A stretch of DNA of 41,230 bases. Source: CAYSJU01 sp964431495 (GTDB lineage: Bacteria > Omnitrophota > Gorgyraeia > Tantalellales > Tantalellaceae). The notes below the pieces were generated by a model, which was given only the letters and a program-made list of their open reading frames with translations, was not told the DNA's origin and did no database searches. Made by a program: the position numbers and the translations under genes. Positions 15,488 to 24,400 of the stretch are shown one piece after another; the stretch's first letter is position 1; each line of letters begins with the position of its first letter. Where the stretch lies: assembly GCA_964431495.1 (NCBI GenBank), contig CAYSJU010000015.1, positions 1 to 41,230 on the forward strand, written 5' to 3'.

Positions 15488-16102
15488 TTATTCTTTGTTT
15501 TCTGCCTTTTCCTCCTCGTCTATCTCTTTCCTCACTGCTTCTAACACTTTTATGGTCTTGTTTATTTTATATTTCAGGGATTCATCCCAGGGAGCTCCTT
15601 CTCCCGGCGGGGTTCCCTCTTGCGCCTCCGTCGTATAGGCCGAAAGCATCCGATGCACTTTTTCGCCTGCCTTGACCATCGTATCAACTTTCTGTTCCGC
15701 GTCCTTGGTCCAGTCTTCTTCGATCTCACCAGAAGGAGATGTTTCTTCAGGATTTAAGACTTTGCGTATTTTCCTCCATATCCTTACTGCCAGGCTGGTC
15801 TTCTCCTTTACCTCTTTTCCAAGTTCGCTCTCGGCCTGCCCGCTCTTCAGCTCCGCGGGAGCGGCAGCGTCAGCTTTCTTGGCGCTCTCATCCACTTCTT
15901 TCCTTATCACATTCAGTATTTTAATGGCCCTGTCCATCTTCTGGCTTATATCTTCCTGCCAACGCGCGTCTTCTTCCGCGGCAGCGTCCTGCCCGGCAGC
16001 TGTATTCTGCGCGCCCGCGAAACCGTGGTTCACTGACACAAAGACACATATACCGCATAATATTAAAAATATCTTTGTCAGCTTGCTTCTATCAGATCCC
16101 AT
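15488..16102 (-). CDS. Exported helical protein with internal repeats
   Basis: A 204-residue protein with a signal sequence (IFLILCGICVFVSVNHGFAGA). The mature region is highly charged and helical and contains related segments: WQEDISQKMDRAIKILNVIRKEVDE, about 50 residues later TSLAVRIWRKIRKVL, then WTKDAEQKVDTMVKAGEKVHRML and WDESLKYKINKTIKVLEAVRKEIDE. The first and last are clear copies. I do not recognise the family. It sits among envelope genes, 8-11 bp from its neighbours. Confidence 0.75.
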   Translation of the reverse strand: MGSDRSKLTKIFLILCGICVFVSVNHGFAGAQNTAAGQDAAAEEDARWQEDISQKMDRAIKILNVIRKEVDESAKKADAAAPAELKSGQAESELGKEVKEKTSLAVRIWRKIRKVLNPEETSPSGEIEEDWTKDAEQKVDTMVKAGEKVHRMLSAYTTEAQEGTPPGEGAPWDESLKYKINKTIKVLEAVRKEIDEEEKAENKE

Positions 16103-16112
16103 TCTTCCTCCT

Positions 16113-16469
16113 TTAAGCGTATATCATCATCGTGCCGATGATAAGCATAAATAAAGCACATGTCCTGTAAAAGCCAGGGGGCCTGTTCCCCCACCACTCA
16201 AATATCTTTTCGGAAGTCTTTGATGTTATCAGAATGATCGCCCTTATTGCCAGGACCATCCCGAGCACCCCTATTACTTTTGGGACAAGGCCGGGTGTCT
16301 TTATCACGCTGCCTGTCATGAGGAACCCGAACACGAGAAGAAACCCGTACACGACAAACATTATCCTGCGGTTCATTTTCCTTTGAAGGCGGTTTTTAAG
16401 CGACTCGGGTTTGAACAGCCATAACAGCCCCAGGCCTATCCATATTATTCCGAGTATTCTTGCTAACAT
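16113..16469 (-). CDS. Small integral membrane protein
   Basis: A 118-residue protein with about four hydrophobic segments: LARILGIIWIGLGLLWLF at the N-terminus, RIMFVVYGFLLVFGFLM, VIGVLGMVLAIRAIILI and TCALFMLIIGTMMIYA at the C-terminus. No motif gives a function. It lies between the MscS-like gene and the exported helical protein in the same leftward unit. Confidence 0.72.
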   Translation of the reverse strand: MLARILGIIWIGLGLLWLFKPESLKNRLQRKMNRRIMFVVYGFLLVFGFLMTGSVIKTPGLVPKVIGVLGMVLAIRAIILITSKTSEKIFEWWGNRPPGFYRTCALFMLIIGTMMIYA

Positions 16470-16520
16470 AATGTCCTTATTTTACACGCAAACCTGCCTC
16501 TTTTGCAAAGCCGGAATTTC

Positions 16521-17864
16521 TCATTTAACTATCCAGTAGGTGGTATAGGCAAAATTGACTTTTTCTTCCTTCTCGAAATCATCCAGGATCTCCTGAGAGA
16601 GTACATCCTGAGTCGCGCGGCGCTTTTTAGCCTCGGTCAGATAGCGAAGCGTCAATTCCACTCCGCTGTCCTTGATCTTGGAATACACGATCGGGGTCAG
16701 TTCGCCGTAATGGATCATATAGGGGCTGGACATGGCCTTGATCTTCTTTTTCACTATCTCTTCTTTTCCTTCAACTACCTTATGGGCATGTCCCAACATG
16801 ATCTCCTTTGCGCGCTTCCAGTCACTTTCAAAAGTCACTAATACCCTGATCTCGTTCCAGATGTATTCAAACCCCCGGTCATAATTGAAATTTTCCTGTT
16901 TGAAGACCGCGCTATTGGGAACATTCACAAGCCTTCCAGTACTCTGGTCGTCGTCCACTCAATTACCGATCTCCAGTAATGCTGTGTGAAAGAGCTGGAT
17001 ATCGATCACGTCCCCCTTGACGCCGCCCAGCTCAACCCTGTCCCCCACTTCATAGGGCCGGCGCAGCAGTATAAGCAGCCAGCCCGCGATACACAATATT
17101 GCCTCGTGCAATGCCACTGCGACACCGGCGCCGACCGCGCTTATAAATATAGTCAGTGATTCAACATTATGGCCCCATACCAGAATGACGGCTACTATGA
17201 TTATGAAATTAAGAATATAGACAATGTCTTTTCTTATGAGATGCTTGGCCTTTAAATCCTTTACTCCGCGGTTCACGGCCCCGACCAGAAAAAATATCAA
17301 TAGATAACCGAAAACCAGAACTAAAATAGTCTGGAATATCTTTACAAATACAATGTTCCGCCGCGCTCTTGCCTTTGCCTCCGCGACATCCGCTTTTCCC
17401 TTTTCTATCTCCAACTGTTCCTGGGCTATCCTGGCTTTTTCCTGGGCGATAAGCATCTTTTCTTCGGATATAGCTACCATCTCCACCGCGGCCACGGCTT
17501 CTTTTTCCTCCTGCTCAACTCTTTGAATAGCCTTTTTCACCTGCATCCTGCTCTCCGCTGTCTCTTTTATGACCTCGGCCTCTTTCTTTGCCAGTTCAGA
17601 CTCCCTGCGCTCTACATCTGCCTTCTTTTTCTCAAGTTCTATGGCCTTCTTGCGGACTTCAACCTCTTGTCCAGCGACATCGGCCTCGGTCTTGGCGTCA
17701 AGGACACTTTCTTTGATCTGCTCGATCGCTGATTTTTTCGGGGATGTCTGCTTTTCGCTGGTGTCATTTGAACCCTGGGCAATGGCCAGAGCGCTGTAAA
17801 AAATGAATACAAGACCGAAAATAACCGCAAAAATTATGCGGTTCTTGAGCTGCGTTTTCTTCAT
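16521..17864 (-). pseudogene. MscS-like channel with coiled coil, interrupted by an in-frame TGA
   Basis: Two open frames, 16959-17864 and 16521-16958, lie in the same frame and are separated only by TGA at 16959-16961. Read through, they make one 447-codon MscS-family protein: signal peptide (cleavage near AIAQG), a charged coiled coil of about 110 residues rich in E and K, membrane helices, and the MscS beta domain. At the stop the sequence is ALLEIGN-stop-VDDDQSTGRLVNVPN; from memory the family usually reads EIGNWVD.DQSTGR, so TGA replaces the tryptophan TGG. A GTG immediately follows (TGAGTG) and could allow restart. TGA is an ordinary stop elsewhere in the window. I start at 17864, which has a Shine-Dalgarno (GAGAGGAAAG), not at 17915. 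Confidence 0.8.
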
Positions 17865-17905
17865 GTCTTTCCTCTCCCATGGATGACTGTATTGATATTT
17901 AAAAG

Positions 17906-18970
17906 TTAAAACCATTTCCTTCTTTTAAAAGATATCACCATTGTAATCCCTACAAGCGCCATCAGGCTCAGAACGGTGAAATATCCCCAGTGCCATTCAA
18001 GCTCGGGCATATATTTAAAGTTCATGCCGTAAACGCCCGCGATGAACGTCAAAGGTATGAAGATCGAAGCAAAGATGGTCAGCACTTTCATGACCTCGTT
18101 CATCTTGTTGCTGACGCTTGACAGGTAAATATCAAGGATGCCTGAAACCATGTCCCTCAAACTCTCGGTCGTCTCAATGACCTGGATGGTGTGATCATAG
18201 ATATCCCTCAGGTAGATGATCGTGGACTCCTGGATCAGGGATGACTCGCCCCTCTGAAGACTGTTTATGATCTCCCTTAACGGCCATATGGACCTTCTCA
18301 GGAATATGGTATCCCTCTTTAAAGCGTGAATGATCTGCAAGATCTTTGGTTTAGGGTCCTTGACCAGGACCTCTTCCATGGCTTCGATCTTTTCCCCCAG
18401 TTTTTCGAGGATCAAAAAATAATTGTCTATAACAGAGTCCAGCAGGGCGTACATCAGATAGTCCGCGCCCATCTTCCGTATCCGTCCCTTGGCGTTCCTT
18501 ATCCTCTCCCTTATCGGGTTGAAAACATCTCCTTCCGTTTCCTGGAATGAAATAACATAATTCTGACCGAGTATCAGGCTTACCTGTTCAACGTTTATCC
18601 TTTGCTCTTTTTCGTCATAAGAGAGCATCTTTAGGACAACAAAAATATTATTTTCAAAGTATTCAAGTTTGGGCCTCTGGCCGGTATTGACTATGTCCTC
18701 GAGTACCAGAGGATGAAACCCGAAATGTTTTCCTACTTTTCCTATAACATCGACTTCATGAACACCGTCAACGTTTATCCATGAAACTGTTTGGGTGTCT
18801 TTGAAGGAAAAACACTCTTCAACGCTCCCGACCTTCTTTTCCTGGAAGTCCTTTTCGTCATAATCAATGACTGCTATCTTTGTCTTCTCCTGTTTTTCAG
18901 GGCCGATGTAAACGAGCGTTCCGGGCGGCAGGCCCTTGGTTTTCGAGATCCTTCTTGTTATCTTTGACAT
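17906..18970 (-). CDS. corA: CorA-type magnesium/cobalt transporter
   Basis: A 354-residue divalent cation channel of the inner membrane. The large cytoplasmic domain (about 1-290) is followed by two membrane helices at the C-terminus; the signature GMN is in VYGMNFKYMPELEW at the end of the first helix. Segments VSWINVDGVHEVDVI and HPLVLEDIVNTGQRPKLE are typical. It ends 41 bp before the MscS-like start chosen here and begins 1 bp after the upstream channel gene, so it is part of the same unit. Confidence 0.94.
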   Translation of the reverse strand: MSKITRRISKTKGLPPGTLVYIGPEKQEKTKIAVIDYDEKDFQEKKVGSVEECFSFKDTQTVSWINVDGVHEVDVIGKVGKHFGFHPLVLEDIVNTGQRPKLEYFENNIFVVLKMLSYDEKEQRINVEQVSLILGQNYVISFQETEGDVFNPIRERIRNAKGRIRKMGADYLMYALLDSVIDNYFLILEKLGEKIEAMEEVLVKDPKPKILQIIHALKRDTIFLRRSIWPLREIINSLQRGESSLIQESTIIYLRDIYDHTIQVIETTESLRDMVSGILDIYLSSVSNKMNEVMKVLTIFASIFIPLTFIAGVYGMNFKYMPELEWHWGYFTVLSLMALVGITMVISFKRRKWF

Positions 18971-18971
18971 A

Positions 18972-19814
18972 TTATCCTCCCGCCGTCGTCTTCTTCCTTA
19001 CTATCTTTCTGGCAAGTTCGGCATTAGGGACGATTATCTCCTCATCGCCGTTTTTCAACCTGGTTGTCAGAAAATCCATGGACTCTATTTCCCCCGATAT
19101 GGAGTCAAAGGCTATATTATCCCCTCTTTCATATTCGTTCATGAGACCTTTTCTTGCAAGAATTGAAGAAATTATATCCCTGCCCCCGAGGACAAAGATC
19201 GTTAATAATATCGCCGGCCCTATCACAAAGACCACTATGAATGTCTCCTTCACAACAGAAACAGACGGATCCAATGAATCCACGGCTAATATTATCGCTA
19301 AGCCGACTAGCGCATAATAAGTTGCCTTGCCTAACACGCTATGCCAGGGGACATCCGCCAGATGAGTGGTCTTATCCACTATGTTCCCGATAATGCGGCC
19401 TGCATATGTCCCGATACCGATGATGACCATGCTTATAATAACTTTCGGGATATACAAAACGACTTCCTGGACAAAGTGAGAAGCTATACTGATATTCAAT
19501 GTATTTGAAGCCATCATCAGGGCGTCTAAAAAGATCAACCAGTAAAAAATCAGACCGATCAGGGACGAAGGCCTGCGTTTGATGTCGCCTCTTTCCAGCA
19601 TCTTTTTGAACCCTGTTTTATCGGCCAGAACATCCAGTCCAAGAAATCTCAAAAGCTTTGAGATCACTTTCTTGACAATAACGGCAAAAATCCACCCCAG
19701 CGCTATAATCAGAAGGGCGAACAGTATCCTTGGACCGAATTCAACAATAAACTCGTAAGACTGCTGTAATGTTTCAACCACCAGATCATTGAATATCTCC
19801 TTGAACCTTTCCAT
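18972..19814 (-). CDS. Small MscS-related channel protein
   Basis: A 280-residue membrane protein. It has about five hydrophobic helices: ILFALLIIALGWIFAVIVKK near residue 30, LIGLIFYWLIFLDALMMA near 85, VVLYIPKVIISMVIIGIG near 115, then two near 165 and 190. The repeated helix pattern ending in YAGRIIGNIVDK fits the conserved TM-helix family related to mechanosensitive channels. A short beta region (GDNIAFDSISGEIESMDFLTTRL and NGDEEIIVPNAEL) is the MscS beta-domain signature. It probably releases solutes under osmotic down-shock. Confidence 0.85.
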   Translation of the reverse strand: MERFKEIFNDLVVETLQQSYEFIVEFGPRILFALLIIALGWIFAVIVKKVISKLLRFLGLDVLADKTGFKKMLERGDIKRRPSSLIGLIFYWLIFLDALMMASNTLNISIASHFVQEVVLYIPKVIISMVIIGIGTYAGRIIGNIVDKTTHLADVPWHSVLGKATYYALVGLAIILAVDSLDPSVSVVKETFIVVFVIGPAILLTIFVLGGRDIISSILARKGLMNEYERGDNIAFDSISGEIESMDFLTTRLKNGDEEIIVPNAELARKIVRKKTTAGG

Positions 19815-19831
19815 TTTATCCCCCGCCTTCT

Positions 19832-21361
19832 TTAAATATCGTCATCTTTCAGTAGATCCTTTAATTTCTTCAACGGCTTTTCAACTACCTTGCCTCCTTT
19901 GTCCAGGACTTTGCCTATCTTCTCTTCTGATTTTCCCGCGATCCTGTCGGTCACTTCGTCAACCTTTCTTAATATATTATTTGTTTTTTCCAGGTTCATC
20001 ATCGCAAAATCAGCCGTTCCCCCAATGCCTGCCTGGGGATTAAGATCGTTCTTAAGCTGCATGACCACCGCGACAGGCGTTGCTGCCGCCGGTTCCCTGA
20101 CCTTCAGTATCAGAAAAAGAATGACCACCTGCAGGACAGCTGAAATCACGAATATTACCTGAAGGTTGGAAATATTGTAATTCCCCAGGGTATAGTTCAC
20201 TCCCTGAAGGGCGTTTGAGAGACTACCGCCGACTATCGGCGCTACGGCGCCGACAAGACCGGTAATCGCGGCGAACAGCGCAAGATAAACAGATCTGCCT
20301 TCTTGTGGCGAAAGTTTTATCAGAATATTGAACTGTGATAGCGCTGAACCGGCCATGAAAGCTCCTGAAATCACATGAGCGGTCAGCACCGGAACATAGT
20401 ATTTACCCGGCACTGCGAGAATCCATATGAACGGGACTGCCGCGAGGAACCAGCTGGAAACGATTATTACGGGTTTATTCCCCATCTTGTCCGAAATAGG
20501 ACCCCATATCTTCATCATGAAAAGCGTGGCAAAAGTGGCAAAAGTCCCGAAAATAGTGATATTTGTAAAGTTGATCTTCAGGTTCTCTATCATGAACACG
20601 CCATAAAAAGGGCCCGCGAGCTGTATGGAGAACATCCAGGCTGAAACAAAAAGAATGAGCATCAGGAAATTTCTGTCCTTTAAAGGCTTGAAAAACACGG
20701 AAAAGTCGAACTTTCCGCTTTCTGCTTTAGCAGGACCTTCTGCCTCCGGAACGCGGGACAGGAATACTATGGACACCAGCCCCGCAGCCAGGCCCAGAAT
20801 AAAAAGCACAATGAACCCGTATGGATTATCTTCCCCGAAGCGGTTTTCCCATGCTGTTATTAACTTTCCTCCCAGAAGAATGAACACCATGCCGCAGGCC
20901 GACGCTATCATGTTCCGCTTTCCGAAATATGTGCCCCTGACATTCTCTGGGACAAGGTCGCTCATCCATGCAGTCCACGCCACTCCGGCCAAAGATCCGA
21001 ACACACTGGAGACCGCTATCACTCCGACAAGGACCCATATCCTCCAATCTCCAAGAGGCGCGAAAATCGCAAAAGGAAGCAATATTATCAGGACCCATAA
21101 CACCCTGTTTAAAAGAATACTTAAAAAACAGAGCACCTTTTTCTTTCCTGTTTTTTCGATGATGATTGATCCTATTATCTGGACAAGATTAGCGAACATG
21201 GGCAGCGCGGCAAGGATGCCGATCTGCTGGGTATTGGCATTCAATACCTTCAAGGCAAAACCCATTAAAAAAACGCCCCCGGCCAAAGAACCCATTACCG
21301 CTGAAAGGGCGCCATCTATAATGGAATAGTTCAGTGCTTTATTCTGTGTTTTAACGTCCAT
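19832..21361 (-). CDS. MFS transporter with a C-terminal cytoplasmic tail
   Basis: A 509-residue twelve-helix major facilitator. The start LSAVMGSLAGGVFLMGFAL, the repeated YFGKRN-type loop, and a second half starting near LMLILFVSAWMFSIQ support the fold. The substrate is unknown. The last 70 residues form a charged, probably amphipathic tail (KVDEVTDRIAGKSEEKIGK) unusual for the family. I place the start at 21361 because the predicted transcript start (about 21378) leaves almost no leader for the ATG at 21373. Neither ATG has a clear Shine-Dalgarno. Confidence 0.87.
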   Translation of the reverse strand: MDVKTQNKALNYSIIDGALSAVMGSLAGGVFLMGFALKVLNANTQQIGILAALPMFANLVQIIGSIIIEKTGKKKVLCFLSILLNRVLWVLIILLPFAIFAPLGDWRIWVLVGVIAVSSVFGSLAGVAWTAWMSDLVPENVRGTYFGKRNMIASACGMVFILLGGKLITAWENRFGEDNPYGFIVLFILGLAAGLVSIVFLSRVPEAEGPAKAESGKFDFSVFFKPLKDRNFLMLILFVSAWMFSIQLAGPFYGVFMIENLKINFTNITIFGTFATFATLFMMKIWGPISDKMGNKPVIIVSSWFLAAVPFIWILAVPGKYYVPVLTAHVISGAFMAGSALSQFNILIKLSPQEGRSVYLALFAAITGLVGAVAPIVGGSLSNALQGVNYTLGNYNISNLQVIFVISAVLQVVILFLILKVREPAAATPVAVVMQLKNDLNPQAGIGGTADFAMMNLEKTNNILRKVDEVTDRIAGKSEEKIGKVLDKGGKVVEKPLKKLKDLLKDDDI

Positions 21362-21384
21362 AGCATGATACATTAATTATCAGC

Positions 21385-21413
21385 AGTATAATACTTTGAT
21401 TAAAGTAAATCAA
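21385..21413 (-). promoter_or_regulatory. Promoter of the MFS gene
   Basis: On the minus strand TTGATT (21408-21413), a 17-bp spacer and TATACT (21385-21390). The -35 and spacer contain the inverted repeat TTGATT-TACTTT-AATCAA, a possible operator. Confidence 0.65.
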
Positions 21414-21423
21414 GGTCATTTTA

Positions 21424-21491
21424 GTGTCGGGTCTACACCTTGACAAAAGTGTCAATGCTAAAGAAAAGATGTCAAAATGTAGACCCGACAC
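21424..21491. repeat. Branched inverted repeat, GTCGGGTCTACA family
   Basis: GTGTCGGGTCTACA (21424-21437) and its exact complement (21478-21491) enclose a second small palindrome, TTGACAAAAGTGTCAA. It lies 6 bp after the stop of the giant gene and may terminate it. The arm GTCGGGTCTA resembles GTCGGGCCTA in the elements at 31237-31286, so the three may be related dispersed repeats. Confidence 0.65.
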
Positions 21492-21497
21492 CCAGCA

Positions 21498-24400
21498 TTA
21501 CGCGGATTGGAGGAGTCTTATAAGGTTGGAGTTCAAGTCCTGCAGTTCCTGATGGTCCAGAATGGTCGCTTTGGGCAGGGTGAAGATAATTGCCATAGCC
21601 AGCTCTTTCGGGTCGTCTGTATCGGGTATTTCTCCATGGAAAGCCACTCCTGTGAGCATTTTATAAAGATACCGAAGTTTTGAATTCCTCAGTTCCCTGT
21701 CTTCTATATCAAGGACTCTTGATACCGCGAGCATGCCTTCAAGCTGAGTATAATTGCCCAATTCTCCCTTGAATACAGCCATTTTGACATTTTCCGGCAT
21801 ACGGTCGACCTGAGTTTCATTATTAAGTATAACATGAACGATATTTTTCGGATCCTGTATCAGTTTTCTGACAACATCCTCCAGATTCTCTCCTTCATAG
21901 ACTATCCTGATCTTTTCCCGGCTGTCCGTGCGTCTGGACATCTGATTTATGTTTGTGACAAGCCCCATGTTCTGCTGCAGGTCAGGAATAAGTTCATTGG
22001 CAACTATGTGCCACAGGATCTTCCGTTCCGGTATAGCAGGAGTAAGATCCATGTTTTCTTCGTGTATTATTCCCTGTATTGCTTCAAATATCCTGGTCTG
22101 AACATGAGGGATCATATCAGAAGGTATCTCATACCTGTCGAGTATCCTTACATTCTTCCCATTGAGGTCTATTCTTACCTCACATATTCTTTCTATCTGC
22201 TCAAAGGTCAAACCGCCTATAGTCGGAGCGAGTCTGTATTTGTATGGGTCCCCTTTTACTCCCTTCCCCGCCTTGACCAGCAACCCCAGCGTGTCCAGCA
22301 TCTTTAATTCCATCCTTACAGTAGTTTCAGAACGGCCCCGTGCCCCAGCAAGCTGGCGCACATCAACGTATTCTTTGCCTGAGCGATCGCCAAGCTTATA
22401 CAGTTCTTTCAAGCATTCACCTACAGAGCCCTTACCCATACCACCCACCGTATACCTTATTCTGACCCTGTAGATAACAGCGTCAAGTCCCCGGGGAGAG
22501 TGGACTTCCTCATACGTCAGGCCGTATTCTTTTGCAAGCTCATCAACCGGCGCTCCCGGGTTTATCATGATATAAAGACTCCCGTCTTCCTTTAAGTTCT
22601 TTCGCAAGTCTTTAAAGACCGCCTCCAGCAGTTTCCCGCCTATATCTTCGTAAGCGATATCATAGCTTCTCCTTTTCGCCTGGACATGCGGGGCATTGAA
22701 AAATATCGCGTCATACTTTTCATGCACGTTGGATAACCCGTCACTCTGCCAGGCTCTGACTTGGTCTCCTACTCCCGCATGCGCTGCATATCCCCTGGTA
22801 CATGCCACCGCGTAAGGGTTTATATCAATGGCGTCCATGTTGACACCTTTGTACATGGCCAGCTGCACAGCTATAATTCCTGTTCCGCAGCCAAGATCAA
22901 GATATTTGCCATCCTTGACCTCCCCCGCTACAAATGTGTAAAATGCCTCCGTAAATTTACTACTTTCCGTAAATACAGAGGTCAAATACGGCAATCCATC
23001 CTTCCAGCGAACCCGGATGTCTTTCTTATGGCCGATATCAAAAATATCGAACAAACATCTGCCCAACACGCTTTTTCGTGAGAGATACGAATATAATTCC
23101 GAATCCTCAAACAACTCATCTCCCAATCCCTGCAAGAGGTTGATCTCTTCCTTGGCGGATTCGCGCTCTGCCTGTAATATCAAAGGATATGAATCGTAGC
23201 ATAGCAATCGTTTCTTCCCGTTCTCAAAACTATAGAGATCGAATTTACCGATCGACTGGCATAAATATATCTGGTCGCTGGAGATGCCCATTTCTTCAAT
23301 AATGAACCTGGAAGGCGCGGAAGGAATATCATACTTGAGATCGCATTTCTTGCCTGAAACTACCGGTTTTGTCTTGCCAAGCAGAGGCCTTATCACTCGA
23401 GTATAACGGTCAGTGTCAACTCCGAAAAAATATACATGATTCTTAAACGGTCCATATTCTTTATTGGTCGGCCTGCCTATCAGAATATCATTATGAATGC
23501 ACAGAGCTCCCTCCCACCAGTGCGTCTCTATTTCACCGTGATTTTCAGTGGGGATATCCTTTAATTTCTTCATCACTATATCCCTGGCCTTAATAATATC
23601 CCCTCCGGATTCTTCTAAAGCCGAATCTACCAATACTTTAACAGACTCCTCAACGTCCATGGCCCAGAAAGTTGCAGTCATAGCTCCGGGCTCTAAAGTC
23701 TCGTGACTCTCTTCCCTTATGTCTTCCTCTATTACCAGGCATTTCTCCTGGGCATCGACTTCCAGCATTAAACGCGCCAGAACCGGATCATTTTCAGCCA
23801 TGGCAACGTAATCCTTTTCATCCTCTCCGGAATTTTTGACAAAAAGAGACTCGATGCCCGGTTCTTTTAGCCCATATTTTACTTCCACATAATGTTCCCT
23901 TGGTATCGGCTCCTGTGACGCAACGAGATTTGTCCCCACCTCTATATTCCTCGTTTTTCTGACCGCGAGGACCGGATAGGCATCATATCCATCCTTGATA
24001 ATACCCCACGGAGCGTTCTTTACCTTGCCCAGCACCACATCATCGCCTATTTCTATAAGGAAATCCTTCAGTGTCTCAAATAAGTCTTTAAAACATGGGG
24101 CCCTGGCCGCTTCTTCTGAAATACTTACCATCAATACCGCCCCATCCTGCATCTGGTTATACAAATTCAGGAAGTTGCCCAGGGGATCACTGGTATGCTG
24201 GAGCATATGAAAGGATGTTACAACATCAGCACCCCTGGGAAGACGAACCTCTGCGGCATCGCATTCCGTAAAATCGTCAACATCATAGGCTGAATCAAAA
24301 ATATTGTTACCAACCCTGGCTTTTATCGTTTCCTGGATTAGAGACGACCTGCCTAACCACTTGTTCCAGTTTACTATGTCAACACCATATGCGCGGATAT

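Noticed and set aside
16956..16961. TGA read as tryptophan by an altered genetic code
   Set aside because: TGA ends many other intact genes here, often in ATGA overlaps, so the code is standard; a local mutation is simpler.
16956..16961. TGA read as selenocysteine
   Set aside because: The family position is tryptophan, not cysteine, and I see no SECIS-like hairpin just after it.
20625..21329. 234-codon plus-strand open frame
   Set aside because: Antisense to the MFS transporter; composition is that of a complement of membrane helices.
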